Source: Sabulitectum sp036743055 (GTDB lineage Bacteria; Fermentibacterota; Fermentibacteria; Fermentibacterales; JCC-6). Taken from it: DNA of 64,000 bases. Positions 32,737-41,896 of this stretch are shown piece after piece. The position numbers and the translations under genes are program-made. The notes under the pieces were generated by a model, which was not told where the DNA came from, searched no databases, and saw only the letters and a list, made by a program, of their open reading frames with translations. The first letter of the stretch is position 1, and each line of letters starts with the position of its first letter. The stretch spans positions 1 through 64,000 of the forward strand of contig DAINQE010000006.1 of assembly GCA_036743055.1 (NCBI GenBank). The letters are read 5' to 3'.

Positions 32737-33966
32737 ATGGCTGACAGCATGACGCTTTTTCAGGAGGATGTAACCCGGACCATCCTCGGGCTTCGGAAAG
32801 CCATAGGGATAGTGGTGAGCAGACTTCCAGAGAGGATAGACAGCCCCCACGACGTTTATCAGGTCCTGGGTCTCGACAAGAAGCTCGGGTGGCGGATCTA
32901 CAAGATCATACACGAGGACGACCTGTTCTTCGCTGCTCAGTTCGTTCCCGGAAAACACTCCTTCGGCAGGTTCATCAAAAGCTGCAGGGGCAAGGGGGTA
33001 GAGAAGAAATACCTGGAAGACGCCCTCACCGCGGTTGAGGAGTTCTACGAGATAATCGACAAGCACTCCGGCGACAGGCAGTCGATGGACATGATGCTCA
33101 TGGCCAGTTCCAGGGACGGACGGGATCAGGCGTTCAATACCCTCAGGAAGCAGGCATGGTACGCCCAGAGCCATCTTCTCGGACTTCAGGCCGAGACCCA
33201 GATGGATGCCTGGTTCTTCGGGCCCTCCGCCACCGATGGAATGCTCGATGTGGCGGAGGTCAAGGGACTTTTCGACATAAGAAGGAACCGCCCGGGCGTG
33301 AAGTGGGTCATAGATACTCCGTGCTTCTTCACCGGCAACGCCCATGACGAGCAGTTCTTCACGGAAACTATCAGCGGAGGGTCAGGCCCGGCCTGCAACC
33401 TCATGGAGAGAGTCCCCTTCCTCGAGAAGTACTGCAGCGACCCCCTGCCAGAACTGAAGGCCGTAACATCCCATAGCTGCGGCCCTGTTTACGAACTGGC
33501 GGAAGGGCCGGTGGGGAACACCAACCTGATAGATACAGTAACCGGAACGGTTTCCAGGGGCATTTTCCCTGTGAAGCCCCATGAAAATGAGACCCATCAC
33601 GAAATTTCGGTGAAGATATACACACCGGTGCAGAACCTGGTGCTCGACCTGTTCTTTCACGAGACAATGGCGGAGACCATGGCAGGCAACCCCAAGGCCC
33701 GTATGCTCTTCGACTACTACACAAGGGGCGGGGCCCTTGTGTACCGTTCCGAGAGGGACACTGTGCCCATGGACATAAAGCCCCTCATGATAGGCTCTGG
33801 GATAGGATGTGCCTACACACCCCTCATACCGGCATACTCCGAGATGCTCTCGGATGTCTTCCAGTGCCTCAGGTGGGACCCTGACGAGTTCGTGGTGTAC
33901 AGGACCAGAGTGGAGTTCCCTGTACTGCCCTCTTCGCTCTACTACACCGACGACATCGTGAGGTAG
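32737..33966 (+). CDS. Conserved-looking protein of unknown function
   Basis: This encodes 409 residues after a good GGAGG site. No family is recognised. The N-terminal 70 residues (YQVLGLDKKLGWRIYKIIHE, then VPGKHSFGRFIKS) look like a helix-turn-helix. A central helical part leads to a mixed alpha/beta C-terminal half with scattered His and Cys residues (SHSCGPVY, HENETHHEISVK) but no clear metal-site pattern. There is no signal peptide or membrane helix. It follows the winged-helix regulator by 74 bp and is convergent with thiC, ending 5 bp from its stop. Codon use matches the GC-rich neighbours. Confidence 0.75.
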   Translation: MADSMTLFQEDVTRTILGLRKAIGIVVSRLPERIDSPHDVYQVLGLDKKLGWRIYKIIHEDDLFFAAQFVPGKHSFGRFIKSCRGKGVEKKYLEDALTAVEEFYEIIDKHSGDRQSMDMMLMASSRDGRDQAFNTLRKQAWYAQSHLLGLQAETQMDAWFFGPSATDGMLDVAEVKGLFDIRRNRPGVKWVIDTPCFFTGNAHDEQFFTETISGGSGPACNLMERVPFLEKYCSDPLPELKAVTSHSCGPVYELAEGPVGNTNLIDTVTGTVSRGIFPVKPHENETHHEISVKIYTPVQNLVLDLFFHETMAETMAGNPKARMLFDYYTRGGALVYRSERDTVPMDIKPLMIGSGIGCAYTPLIPAYSEMLSDVFQCLRWDPDEFVVYRTRVEFPVLPSSLYYTDDIVR

Positions 33967-33971
33967 CCGGA

Positions 33972-35264
33972 CTAGTCGGTTTCCATGGCCCTTCTGCTGG
34001 TCTTTATGGCGCAGAGGTGCCCGCACATGGAGCACACGTCCCCGTCCTCCGGGAGGGCTTCATCCCTGTATTTCCTGGCAGTGACAGGATCTATGGCGCA
34101 GCGGTACTGGGCCTCCCAGTCGAAGGATGCCCTGGCGTCCGCCATGGCCCTGTCCTTTTCAGCCGCCCCGGGGATTCCCCTGGCAAGGTCCGCCGCGTGG
34201 GCGGCTATCCTGGCGGTTACAACCCCTGTCCTGACATCGTCCACATTGGGCAGCCGGAGATGCTCCGCCGGGGTCACATAGCAGAGGAAGTCCGCTCCGT
34301 GCCATGCGGCAATGGCCCCTCCGATTGCGCTGGTAATGTGGTCGTATCCTGGGGCTATGTCGGTGACGATGGGCCCCAGCACATAGAACGGGGCATCTCC
34401 GCAGAGGCTTTTCTGTATCCTCATGTTCTCGGCTATCCTGTCCATGGGAACATGACCGGGACCCTCTATCATGGTCTGGACCCCCGCAGCCAGGGCCCTT
34501 TTCTGCAGTTCTCCCAGTGAGATGAGTTCCTCTATCTGCCCCCGGTCCCCTGCGTCGTCGATGCAGCCGGGTCTAAGGCCGTCTCCCAGGGAGTAGGTTA
34601 CATCGTACTCCCTTAGTATCTCAGTGAGCTGATCGAACCTGGCGTACAGGGGGTTCTCTTCGCCGCGCTTCTCCATCCACTCGGCCATGAGGGATCCGCC
34701 CCTGGAGACCATTCCCATCCGTCTGCCCTGCTTCCGGAGCAGGTCCACCGACCTGCGGGTCACACCGCAGTGCAGTGTAAGGTAGTCGACACCGGCACGG
34801 CAGTGGTCCTCAACCGCGGAGAATATCTCCTCAGGAGACACCTGGGCCACCTCCCGGCCCTCCTCCATGGCAATGCCGAACACCTGGTAGACAGGCACCG
34901 TTCCCACAGGGACCGGGCTCTGGCCGGTTATCCTGTGCAGGATGTTCTTCCATGCCTTTCCGGTTGACAGGTCCATAACGGTATCCGCTCCGTGTGCCAC
35001 GGCGGTCTTGAGCTTCTCTATCTCTTCCTCCATGGATTCGTGGTCCATGGAGCTTCCTATGTTCGCGTTTACCTTTATTCTGCTGCCGCCGCCTATCATG
35101 CAGGGTCTGGGGATGTTCCTGGTGCGGTTGACTGGTATCACGGCCCTTCCTGAAGCTATCAGCTCGAGGGCTTCAGCTGTGGAGAGGTGTTCGTTCTCGA
35201 GGGCGGCTTCAAGGGTATCCGAGGTTCGGCCTCTTCTGGCCTTTTCGATGGTCGTTTCTGACAT
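33972..35264 (-). CDS. thiC: Phosphomethylpyrimidine synthase ThiC
   Basis: ThiC is a radical-SAM enzyme that converts aminoimidazole ribotide to the thiamine pyrimidine. It is 430 residues, the short form without the long N-terminal extension. Recognisable blocks include RTRNIPRPCMIGGG, VNANIGSS, HCGVTRRSVDLL, SLGDGLRPG, EGPGHVPM and YVTPAEHLRLP. The C-terminal cluster motif is CSMCGHLC (Cx2Cx3C), one residue shorter than the textbook Cx2Cx4C. No other thiamine synthesis gene is next to it (yjbQ lies 14 kb away). No THI-box riboswitch is visible upstream, but a palindrome lies near the expected transcript start. Confidence 0.95.
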   Translation of the reverse strand: MSETTIEKARRGRTSDTLEAALENEHLSTAEALELIASGRAVIPVNRTRNIPRPCMIGGGSRIKVNANIGSSMDHESMEEEIEKLKTAVAHGADTVMDLSTGKAWKNILHRITGQSPVPVGTVPVYQVFGIAMEEGREVAQVSPEEIFSAVEDHCRAGVDYLTLHCGVTRRSVDLLRKQGRRMGMVSRGGSLMAEWMEKRGEENPLYARFDQLTEILREYDVTYSLGDGLRPGCIDDAGDRGQIEELISLGELQKRALAAGVQTMIEGPGHVPMDRIAENMRIQKSLCGDAPFYVLGPIVTDIAPGYDHITSAIGGAIAAWHGADFLCYVTPAEHLRLPNVDDVRTGVVTARIAAHAADLARGIPGAAEKDRAMADARASFDWEAQYRCAIDPVTARKYRDEALPEDGDVCSMCGHLCAIKTSRRAMETD

Positions 35265-35286
35265 ATGAGCCTTTCCTTTCGCAGCA

Positions 35287-35315
35287 ACCGGCGTTTACGC
35301 CGGTCATGAATTATA
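35287..35315 (-). promoter_or_regulatory. thiC -10 element and start-site palindrome
   Basis: On the minus strand TATAAT occupies 35315-35310. A perfect inverted repeat (7-base arms 35287-35293 and 35298-35304, loop TTTA) lies directly downstream, at the expected transcript start. It could be a repressor operator or a 5' RNA hairpin. No clear -35 was found at the right distance. Confidence 0.5.
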
Positions 35316-35354
35316 GTTTACTTTTCAGGTGAACGCATTCTCAGGGAGGTTTTC

Positions 35355-36695
35355 ATGCTGTCAGCTACGGTTCTCAGCATCCTTGCAGGGTTATCCCCGT
35401 TGGAAACCCTGGCGGAAATGGTTCTGGGTGATCCGGTTCCATCAGCCCAGGAACCTGTGGCAATGGAGTTCGGAGATCCCTTCCTGCTGCCCGAAAGCCC
35501 GGAGCTTTTCGACGAAGCGATCCTGAGGCAGCTCCACCTCATGGCCTTCGGAATGCAGCCCGACGGTATTCTGGAACTCTCGGAAGCCGTTAACACAGAA
35601 TGGGACCAGCTGGATACCGGAACCCGCAACCTCTGGCGGCAGCTCGCCGGAAGGGCCGGGCTTACAGTGCCCGGGGATGTACCGTCCCCGGCGAACCTTA
35701 CTTCCCTGCTCAGGTACGCATCGGAGTCGGGAACACCGCCTCCGGATGTGGACCCCGGCCGTCTGACCGCTCTGCAGAGGTATTACCTTGTGCTTACCCT
35801 TCCTCCCGACGAAGCCGAGGATTTCATGAACGATCCTTGCTGGTACGTGCGAACGGCTGTGATCACGGTAAGCCCCAACACAGCCTTCAGGATGCTGGAC
35901 GACCAGTCACCCGCCGTGAGGCTTCAGGCTGCGCTCACCGCGGGAAGATCCGATCTTCTGCTGGAGATGGCGTTCATTCCTGGCCCCATCGGGCAGAAAG
36001 CCCTTTCCGGTATAGGACAGGTACCCATCCTGGAGGAGTTCCTCTACCGCGATCAGGACCCGGCGGTAAGGGCGGCGGCGCTCCTGGCGCTGCTCGACCT
36101 TGGATGGACCATACCCGACGAGAGGCTCGACTACCTCCTCACCGACGACTACCTGATGGTGAGGGCAATAGCCGCGGACGCTTCTGGAAGGGATTTCGCC
36201 ATGCCGGCGGAGGGCCCTCCGGAGGATCTGCCTCCCATCGGCGAGGTTCCCGACGCTGTGGTGATCTCCACCACCGAAGGGGATTTCCAGATGGAGCTTC
36301 TGAAGGATGCGGCCCCCACGGCGTGCCGCAGCTTCTGGCACCTTGCTGAAAGCGGTTTCTACGACGGCATCTACTTTCACAGGGTGATCCCCGGGTTCGT
36401 GGCCCAGGCCGGCTGCCCACAGGGCAACGGGTTCGGAGGGCCGGGATACGTGCTGCCCGCCGAGCACAACACAGAACCCTTCACCAGGGGAGCCGTGGGA
36501 ATGGCGGATTCCGGACCGGGCACAGGAGGCAGCCAGTTCTTCATAATGCTGGACGACCACAGGAGGCTGGACTGCCGCTATACCGCCTTCGGAAGGCTGG
36601 TGGACGCCTCAATGGCGGACATGATCGAAACAGGCACCAGAATACTTGAAATAACCCCGGCAAACGCTTATGAATTGGCCGGTACGGCACACTAG
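35355..36695 (+). CDS. HEAT-repeat protein fused to a cyclophilin
   Basis: This encodes 446 residues. The first 25 may be a weak signal peptide or an amphipathic helix. Residues about 100-290 contain HEAT-like repeats (DPAVRAAALLALLDLG is the clearest). A cyclophilin-type peptidyl-prolyl isomerase follows at about 300-440. It shows FHRVIPGFVAQAG with the catalytic Arg, and GTGGSQFFIMLDD with the conserved Gln/Phe pair. The tail reads YTAFGRLVD. Cyclophilins of this bacterial type are often periplasmic. The HEAT part may select clients. GGGAGG precedes the ATG. It shares an upstream region with the divergent thiC. Confidence 0.85.
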   Translation: MLSATVLSILAGLSPLETLAEMVLGDPVPSAQEPVAMEFGDPFLLPESPELFDEAILRQLHLMAFGMQPDGILELSEAVNTEWDQLDTGTRNLWRQLAGRAGLTVPGDVPSPANLTSLLRYASESGTPPPDVDPGRLTALQRYYLVLTLPPDEAEDFMNDPCWYVRTAVITVSPNTAFRMLDDQSPAVRLQAALTAGRSDLLLEMAFIPGPIGQKALSGIGQVPILEEFLYRDQDPAVRAAALLALLDLGWTIPDERLDYLLTDDYLMVRAIAADASGRDFAMPAEGPPEDLPPIGEVPDAVVISTTEGDFQMELLKDAAPTACRSFWHLAESGFYDGIYFHRVIPGFVAQAGCPQGNGFGGPGYVLPAEHNTEPFTRGAVGMADSGPGTGGSQFFIMLDDHRRLDCRYTAFGRLVDASMADMIETGTRILEITPANAYELAGTAH

Positions 36696-36728
36696 TTCCC
36701 AAACAGAAACAACACTACCGGAGAAGCA

Positions 36729-37676
36729 ATGACCAGAAAAGTACTCGTTACCGGAGCCATGGGACAGATAGGCTCTGAGCTTACCCTTGAACTGAGAAGA
36801 AGATACGGCAGCGACAATGTACTGGCCACCGACCTGAGGGAGCCCGGTGGCAAGCTGAAGGAGACTGGTCCCTGCGGAGTCCTGGACGTTACGGACAGGA
36901 CAGCCGTCTTCAGCTACATCAGCGAGCACGGCATCAACACGGTCTATCACCTGGCGGCGATCCTCAGTGCCACCGGGGAAAAAAAACCGGCCCTGTGCTG
37001 GAACGTAAACATGAACGGCTCCATCAACATCATGGACGCAGCGGTTCAGCTCAAGCTGGGAACCGTGGTCATACCAAGCTCGATCGCCGCCTTCGGACCC
37101 GAGACCCCCAGGTTCGACACGCCCCAGGAAACTGTCCTGAAACCCAAGACCATGTACGGTGTCACGAAGGTATGCGGCGAACTCCTGGGAGACTACTACG
37201 TAAAGAAGCTCGGCGCGGACATCAGGGGTCTCCGCTACCCGGGCATCATCTCCAGTGAAACCCCTCCAGGCGGGGGCACCACCGACTATGCGGTGGACAT
37301 CTTCTACCAGGCTGTGGAGAAGGGCGAGTATACATGCTTCGTGAAGGAAGACACCATGCTTCCCATGATGTACATGCCCGACTGCATCAAGGCCACCATA
37401 GACCTTGCCGAAGCGGAAAAGGATGGTCTGGTACACAGCTGCGAGTACAACCTGGGAGCGCTGTCATTCACCGCAGGGGAGCTTGCCGCTGAGATCAGGA
37501 AGCACATCCCGGGGTTCAAGGTGAGTTATGAGCCCGACTTCAGGCAGGGTATCGCTGATACCTGGCCCGCTTCCATCGATGACTCCGCAGCCCGGGAGGA
37601 ATGGGGTTGGAGCCCGGACTGGGACCTGGCCTCCATGACGAAGGACATGATAGAGAAGCTCCGGCAGAGACTTTAG
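36729..37676 (+). CDS. tdh: SDR-type L-threonine 3-dehydrogenase
   Basis: This extended short-chain dehydrogenase (315 residues) oxidises threonine to 2-amino-3-ketobutyrate, the Kbl substrate. It has the NAD-binding VTGAMGQIGSEL near residue 8 and VYHLAAILSATGE. The PSSIAAFGP segment and the catalytic Tyr and Lys in MYGVTKVCGE (near residue 142) follow. The C-terminal IADTWPASIDDSAAREEWGW block is characteristic of the SDR threonine dehydrogenases. It is unrelated to zinc-dependent E. coli Tdh. Kbl lies upstream at 30713 with four unrelated genes between. Confidence 0.9.
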   Translation: MTRKVLVTGAMGQIGSELTLELRRRYGSDNVLATDLREPGGKLKETGPCGVLDVTDRTAVFSYISEHGINTVYHLAAILSATGEKKPALCWNVNMNGSINIMDAAVQLKLGTVVIPSSIAAFGPETPRFDTPQETVLKPKTMYGVTKVCGELLGDYYVKKLGADIRGLRYPGIISSETPPGGGTTDYAVDIFYQAVEKGEYTCFVKEDTMLPMMYMPDCIKATIDLAEAEKDGLVHSCEYNLGALSFTAGELAAEIRKHIPGFKVSYEPDFRQGIADTWPASIDDSAAREEWGWSPDWDLASMTKDMIEKLRQRL

Positions 37677-37721
37677 AAAGCCTGTCCCCGCAGGCTGAGG
37701 TCAGCAGGAAACGAGGGAAGG

Positions 37722-39818
37722 ATGAACCCCGCCTCGAACTTCTTCGGAAGGGAAGAGGAGATCAGGGAACTCAGGAGGCTGCTGAGGTCACCTGGTGTTT
37801 CAGTGGTTACCATCACAGGCATCGGCGGAATGGGCAAGACCACCCTGGCGGCCAGGATCATGGACCTTCTTTCCTGTGAGTTTCCAGGCGGCGGCGTTTT
37901 CGTTCCCCTGGAGGAACTGGAGCACTCGGGACAACTTGTCCCGGCGGTCCTTTCTTCAATGGGATTGTCCCGGGGAACCGGCATAGGCGAAAAACAGCTC
38001 TTCAACGCACTTCACCGCAGAAGAATCCTGCTTGTCCTGGACAATTTCGAGCACATCATCAGCGCCGCTTCGGTTATCGACAGGCTGGCCGCTGCGGGGG
38101 AATCCAGGATACTGGTAACCTCCAGGACCCGACTTGGCATTCCGGGAGAAAGGGAGATCCGCCTCCGCGGCTTCAGCAGCCCGTCGCGACCTGATGAGCT
38201 TGACCGCTCCCCCGGGGTAAGGCTCTTCCTCTCCGCAGCAGGCACCCGGTACGACGACTATGAGACCATCTCCGCCATATGCGGGGAGCTCCAGGGGATT
38301 CCCCTTGGCATTAAGCTTGCGGCGAGCATGACCCAGGAGAAGGAACCCGTGGAGATACTGGAGCTGCTGCGAAGCGGAGGAGCGCTGCTGGATGTGGATG
38401 GAGATCACGATCAGCGGCGTCACAGGAACCTGCGCACCGTGTTCTCCTACAGCTGGCAGCATCTGGATCCTGACGAGAGAAGGGCATTCGCAGGGGTATC
38501 CGTGTTCAGGGGAGCGTTTTCCGCCGGGGCCGCAGGCGAGGTAGCCGGGGCGTCGCCGGGTACGCTCAACGGTCTTTGCAGGAAGTCCATCCTCGACCGG
38601 GAGGATAGCGGCGTTCTTTCCCTCCATCCGCTGCTCAGGGAGTTCGGGAAGAGGATGCTCAGTGAGTCCTACGGCCTGCAGGAACAGGTGGCCGACGCCC
38701 ATGCGATGTGGATCGCCGGATTCCTGAACGAAATGGATGAAGGTACCGACCACAGGGAGAGGGGAGGGTCGCCCTCACCGCCGGATGTGGTGGCCGGGGT
38801 GCACCGGCTCATGGAAAAAGGGGATGTCACGTCCCTTCGCTCCCTGCTGAATCCCATGAAGAGATACCTGGTAAGATGGGGCTTGCTGGAGGCCGGCGCC
38901 GAACTGTTCCAGAGGGCCGCAGGCCTCTACAGGGGCAGGGAGCCTGAGATCCACCACCTCTGTCTTGTTAACCAGGGCGCCGTTCTCTCGAGGAGCGGCT
39001 GCTACGACAGGGCCGTTCCTGTGCTGGAGGAGGCGCTTCAAGCGGATAAGGCCAGCATCAGGGCCCTGGTTCACTACGAGCTTGGAGTGGTCTACATGAG
39101 GACCGCCAACCTGGGAAGGGCAAGGGATCATATGACCAGGGCACTGGACCTTGCCAGGTCATCCGGTGAACCCAGGCTGGAGATAATGGCGCTGGGCGGT
39201 CTCGGCGACATCTACAATCACCTTCACGATCCATCCGGCGCAGAGTACTTCATACGGCAGTCCATTGAGGCCTGCCTGAAAGCCGGCGACCGGGGAAACC
39301 TCCTCTCCGGTTACATCACCCTCTCGAACGTGATGTTCAACGTGGGCAGGGGAGAGGAAGCCCTGGAGTACGCAGGGAAGTCCCTGGTGCTCGCCGGCGT
39401 TTCAGGAGAAGACTTGTACGCCGGGCTGGCAGAGCTCTCCGCCGCCGGGGCAAGGCTTATCCTGGGGCATTACCATGAAGCCCTGGCTCATGTGAACCGA
39501 AGCATAGAGATCTTCGACGGGCTTGATTCGAGCTGGGGGCTTCAGACGGCATACACCATCCTGGGCAGGGTTCAGCAGGCCATGGGTACCGGAGAGAGCC
39601 TTCATACGATGGAGATGGTCGAAGAGCTCTCAAGGGAACTGGGGGGAACCTACAACACCATGGAGAGCCTCATCGCCGTTGCGGCGATCTACCAGGAGAA
39701 CGATCTTTCGGATAAGGCCATCAACGCATACAGGAGGGCGGAGAAGATAGCCCTGAACCTGAACCTGGAGGTCTACAGGAAGAAGATCACAGAAGCCATC
39801 CAGCAGTGTTCCACCTGA
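37722..39818 (+). CDS. STAND-class ATPase with C-terminal TPRs
   Basis: This encodes 698 residues. It begins almost directly with an NB-ARC/AAA-type ATPase: NFFGREEEIRELRRLL, Walker A GIGGMGKTT near residue 33, Walker B ILLVLDNFEH and the sensor ILVTSRTRLG. A winged-helix segment follows (LHPLLREFGKRML region). Residues about 380-695 are TPRs. STAND proteins are molecular switches that oligomerise after ligand binding by the repeat domain. No N-terminal effector (nuclease, TIR, protease, HTH) and no C-terminal LuxR or SARP domain is present, so its output is unknown. GAGGGAAGG precedes the ATG. An A/T-rich accessory segment starts after it. Confidence 0.85.
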   Translation: MNPASNFFGREEEIRELRRLLRSPGVSVVTITGIGGMGKTTLAARIMDLLSCEFPGGGVFVPLEELEHSGQLVPAVLSSMGLSRGTGIGEKQLFNALHRRRILLVLDNFEHIISAASVIDRLAAAGESRILVTSRTRLGIPGEREIRLRGFSSPSRPDELDRSPGVRLFLSAAGTRYDDYETISAICGELQGIPLGIKLAASMTQEKEPVEILELLRSGGALLDVDGDHDQRRHRNLRTVFSYSWQHLDPDERRAFAGVSVFRGAFSAGAAGEVAGASPGTLNGLCRKSILDREDSGVLSLHPLLREFGKRMLSESYGLQEQVADAHAMWIAGFLNEMDEGTDHRERGGSPSPPDVVAGVHRLMEKGDVTSLRSLLNPMKRYLVRWGLLEAGAELFQRAAGLYRGREPEIHHLCLVNQGAVLSRSGCYDRAVPVLEEALQADKASIRALVHYELGVVYMRTANLGRARDHMTRALDLARSSGEPRLEIMALGGLGDIYNHLHDPSGAEYFIRQSIEACLKAGDRGNLLSGYITLSNVMFNVGRGEEALEYAGKSLVLAGVSGEDLYAGLAELSAAGARLILGHYHEALAHVNRSIEIFDGLDSSWGLQTAYTILGRVQQAMGTGESLHTMEMVEELSRELGGTYNTMESLIAVAAIYQENDLSDKAINAYRRAEKIALNLNLEVYRKKITEAIQQCST

Positions 39819-40063
39819 TAGGCCTCACCACTACGCTTCCATCGAAATGCACTTACGATTGGTTCTATTGCCTTTCGGTGGTACTCCCAGCAGTATTATC
39901 TAACTGATCACAGTTGTTTCGCGAAATATCCAGTACTGGATTCCTCGCCAAGATGACCTTCATACTCACCATCCGATCTCAATTGCTCTGTCAAAGATGT
40001 TCTCCCGCTATCAACTGTTGACGTAAATCAAGTACTATATCATGATTATTCAGGAGGTTTGTC
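39819..40063. other. A/T-rich intergenic spacer
   Basis: This 245-bp stretch has no convincing gene and is visibly richer in A/T than the flanking GC-rich operons. A TTGACG at 40018-40023 could be a -35 element for the FG-GAP gene, but no good -10 lies 16-18 bases further. AGGAGG at 40052-40057 is that gene's ribosome-binding site. Confidence 0.5.
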
Positions 40064-41896
40064 TTGAGAATATTCCCGTCTGTTTTCCTTGCCTTTGCGA
40101 TGTATGCTTTCGCCGATACAGCAACACAAACCGACTGGTCAGGGGGGTCGGGGAATTTGGGGCCGGTGATTGATCTTGGTAGCGACTTTCTTCTGGACAC
40201 TGGGGTCGATTGGTCCTTCTATGAGGGTTCTCTTCTACTGGGGCCGGAGGAGAATAAAGTCAACGCAGGATCTGCTGGAGCCAATTCTCTATTCGCTGCG
40301 GATATCGACGATGATGGTGATATCGATCTGCTTGGAGCATCATATTCCACTAGTGAAATCATCTGGTGGGAGAATGTTGACGGTTTTGGGGATAGCTGGT
40401 CAGAGCATTTGATAGACGGAGACTTTAATGGAGCTTATTCTCTATTCGCTGCAGACATCGATGGTGATGGAGACAAAGATGTGCTTGCAGGTGCATTCTG
40501 GGATGGCGAAATAACCTGGTGGGAGAATACCGACGGTTCTGGGGATAGCTGGTCAGAGCATTTGATTGACGAAGACTTTAAAACAGTCACTTTTGTGTTC
40601 GCCGCGGACATCGACGGTGATGGTGATAATGACGTGCTTGGAGCATCTTATACCGCAGATGACGTCACTTGGTGGGAGAATGTAGACGGGTCGGGAAGTA
40701 TCTGGTCAGGGCGTTTGATAGACGGAGACTATAATGGAGCCAGTTCTCTGTTCGCTGCAGACATAGACTCTGATGGTGATATGGATGTGCTTGGAGCTGC
40801 TTCTAGCGCAGATGAAGTTACCTGGTGGGAGAATGTGAACGGTTCCGGTTCGGGAGATACCTGGTCAGAGCATTTGATAGACGGAGACTTCGATGGAGCC
40901 GAGTCTCTGTTCGCCGCGGACATCGACTCTGATGGCGATATTGATGTGCTTGGAACCGCGAGTGTCGGAGATAAGATTGTCTGGTGGGAGAATGTAGATG
41001 GCTTGGGGATTAACTGGTCTGAGTGTTTGATAGACGGAGACTTTGACGGAGCCAAGTCTGCGTTTTCTGTAGACATAGACGGTGATGGCGATATAGATGT
41101 GCTTGGATCTGAACATGCTGGTTCAGGTATAATCTCCTGGTGGGAGAATGTGGATGGATCGGGGTATAGCTGGTCAGAGCATATGATAGATGAAGCCGTT
41201 TACGCCACATCTGTGTTCGCCATAGACATAGACGGTGATGGTGATGTTGATTTGCTTGGAGGTAACTATGCTGACGTCACCTGGTGGGATTTGAACTCCT
41301 ATGAATCTAATGGTGCTCTTGAGTCCAGTCTGCTGGAAATACAGGCTGGTTCGGCACTTTGCTGGAGTGAGATCAGCTGGAACAGCGATTGTCAAGCAGG
41401 TACGGAGCTGGGATTCCAGGTTAGAGCAACTGAAACCGGCTGGGAATCCCCAATGCCCGAATGGTCTGACACTCTCTGGAATCCCTGCAGTCTGGAGGGG
41501 ATCCTTCCCGATGACTATCACTATGTTCAGTACAGAGTGGTCATGGATACTTCTGATCCGTCCTTAACACCAGTTCTTTATGATATAACCCTGTCATGGA
41601 ATGAAAATGGAGTAGAGGATCAGGAATTTCCTTTTATAAGATCAATTGAGTTCTTGCCATTCTCTCCGAATCCAGTAAACGGTCGGCCTGTTGCGCGCTT
41701 TTCTCTGGTCGAACCTAACGATGTTGAACTCACAGTTTTCAGCATTTCCGGCCGTGTTGTTGATAGAGCAAATGCTTCTGGATATCCAGCTGGATATGGT
41801 AACATTATCTTGCGCGAACTTCCTCCTGGACTCTACATTTGCAGGATGACATCAGGTGGGTTCTCAGGCACTCGTCGTTTCATTGCTACCGAGTAG
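40064..41896 (+). CDS. Secreted FG-GAP/VCBS repeat protein with sorting tail
   Basis: This encodes 610 residues. The TTG at 40064 lies 6 bases after AGGAGG and opens a short signal peptide (MRIFPSVFLAFAMYAFA). Seven tandem repeats of about 51 residues (about residues 70-410) each hold a Ca-binding-like ADIDGDGDxDVLG core and a WWENVDGSG motif. They resemble FG-GAP/VCBS units that build beta-propellers in surface adhesins. A beta-rich domain follows. The last 80 residues (PFSPNPVNG, FSISGRVVDR, LPPGLYICRM) look like a type A sorting domain of type IX secretion. The gene is clearly more A/T-rich than its neighbours, suggesting a different origin. Confidence 0.85.
   Translation: MRIFPSVFLAFAMYAFADTATQTDWSGGSGNLGPVIDLGSDFLLDTGVDWSFYEGSLLLGPEENKVNAGSAGANSLFAADIDDDGDIDLLGASYSTSEIIWWENVDGFGDSWSEHLIDGDFNGAYSLFAADIDGDGDKDVLAGAFWDGEITWWENTDGSGDSWSEHLIDEDFKTVTFVFAADIDGDGDNDVLGASYTADDVTWWENVDGSGSIWSGRLIDGDYNGASSLFAADIDSDGDMDVLGAASSADEVTWWENVNGSGSGDTWSEHLIDGDFDGAESLFAADIDSDGDIDVLGTASVGDKIVWWENVDGLGINWSECLIDGDFDGAKSAFSVDIDGDGDIDVLGSEHAGSGIISWWENVDGSGYSWSEHMIDEAVYATSVFAIDIDGDGDVDLLGGNYADVTWWDLNSYESNGALESSLLEIQAGSALCWSEISWNSDCQAGTELGFQVRATETGWESPMPEWSDTLWNPCSLEGILPDDYHYVQYRVVMDTSDPSLTPVLYDITLSWNENGVEDQEFPFIRSIEFLPFSPNPVNGRPVARFSLVEPNDVELTVFSISGRVVDRANASGYPAGYGNIILRELPPGLYICRMTSGGFSGTRRFIATE
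40270..41293 (+). repeat. Seven tandem ~150-bp coding repeats
   Basis: The repeat units encode the FG-GAP/VCBS copies. At the DNA level, TTGATAGACGGAGAC and TGGTGGGAGAATGT recur in most units with few changes. Such near-identical units are prone to recombination and assembly collapse. Confidence 0.85.

Noticed and set aside
35265..35354. TPP riboswitch upstream of thiC
   Set aside because: The gap is too short and the conserved THI-box core is absent.
40270..41293. CRISPR-like array
   Set aside because: The ~150-bp periodic repeats are in-frame protein repeats, not short repeats with unique spacers.
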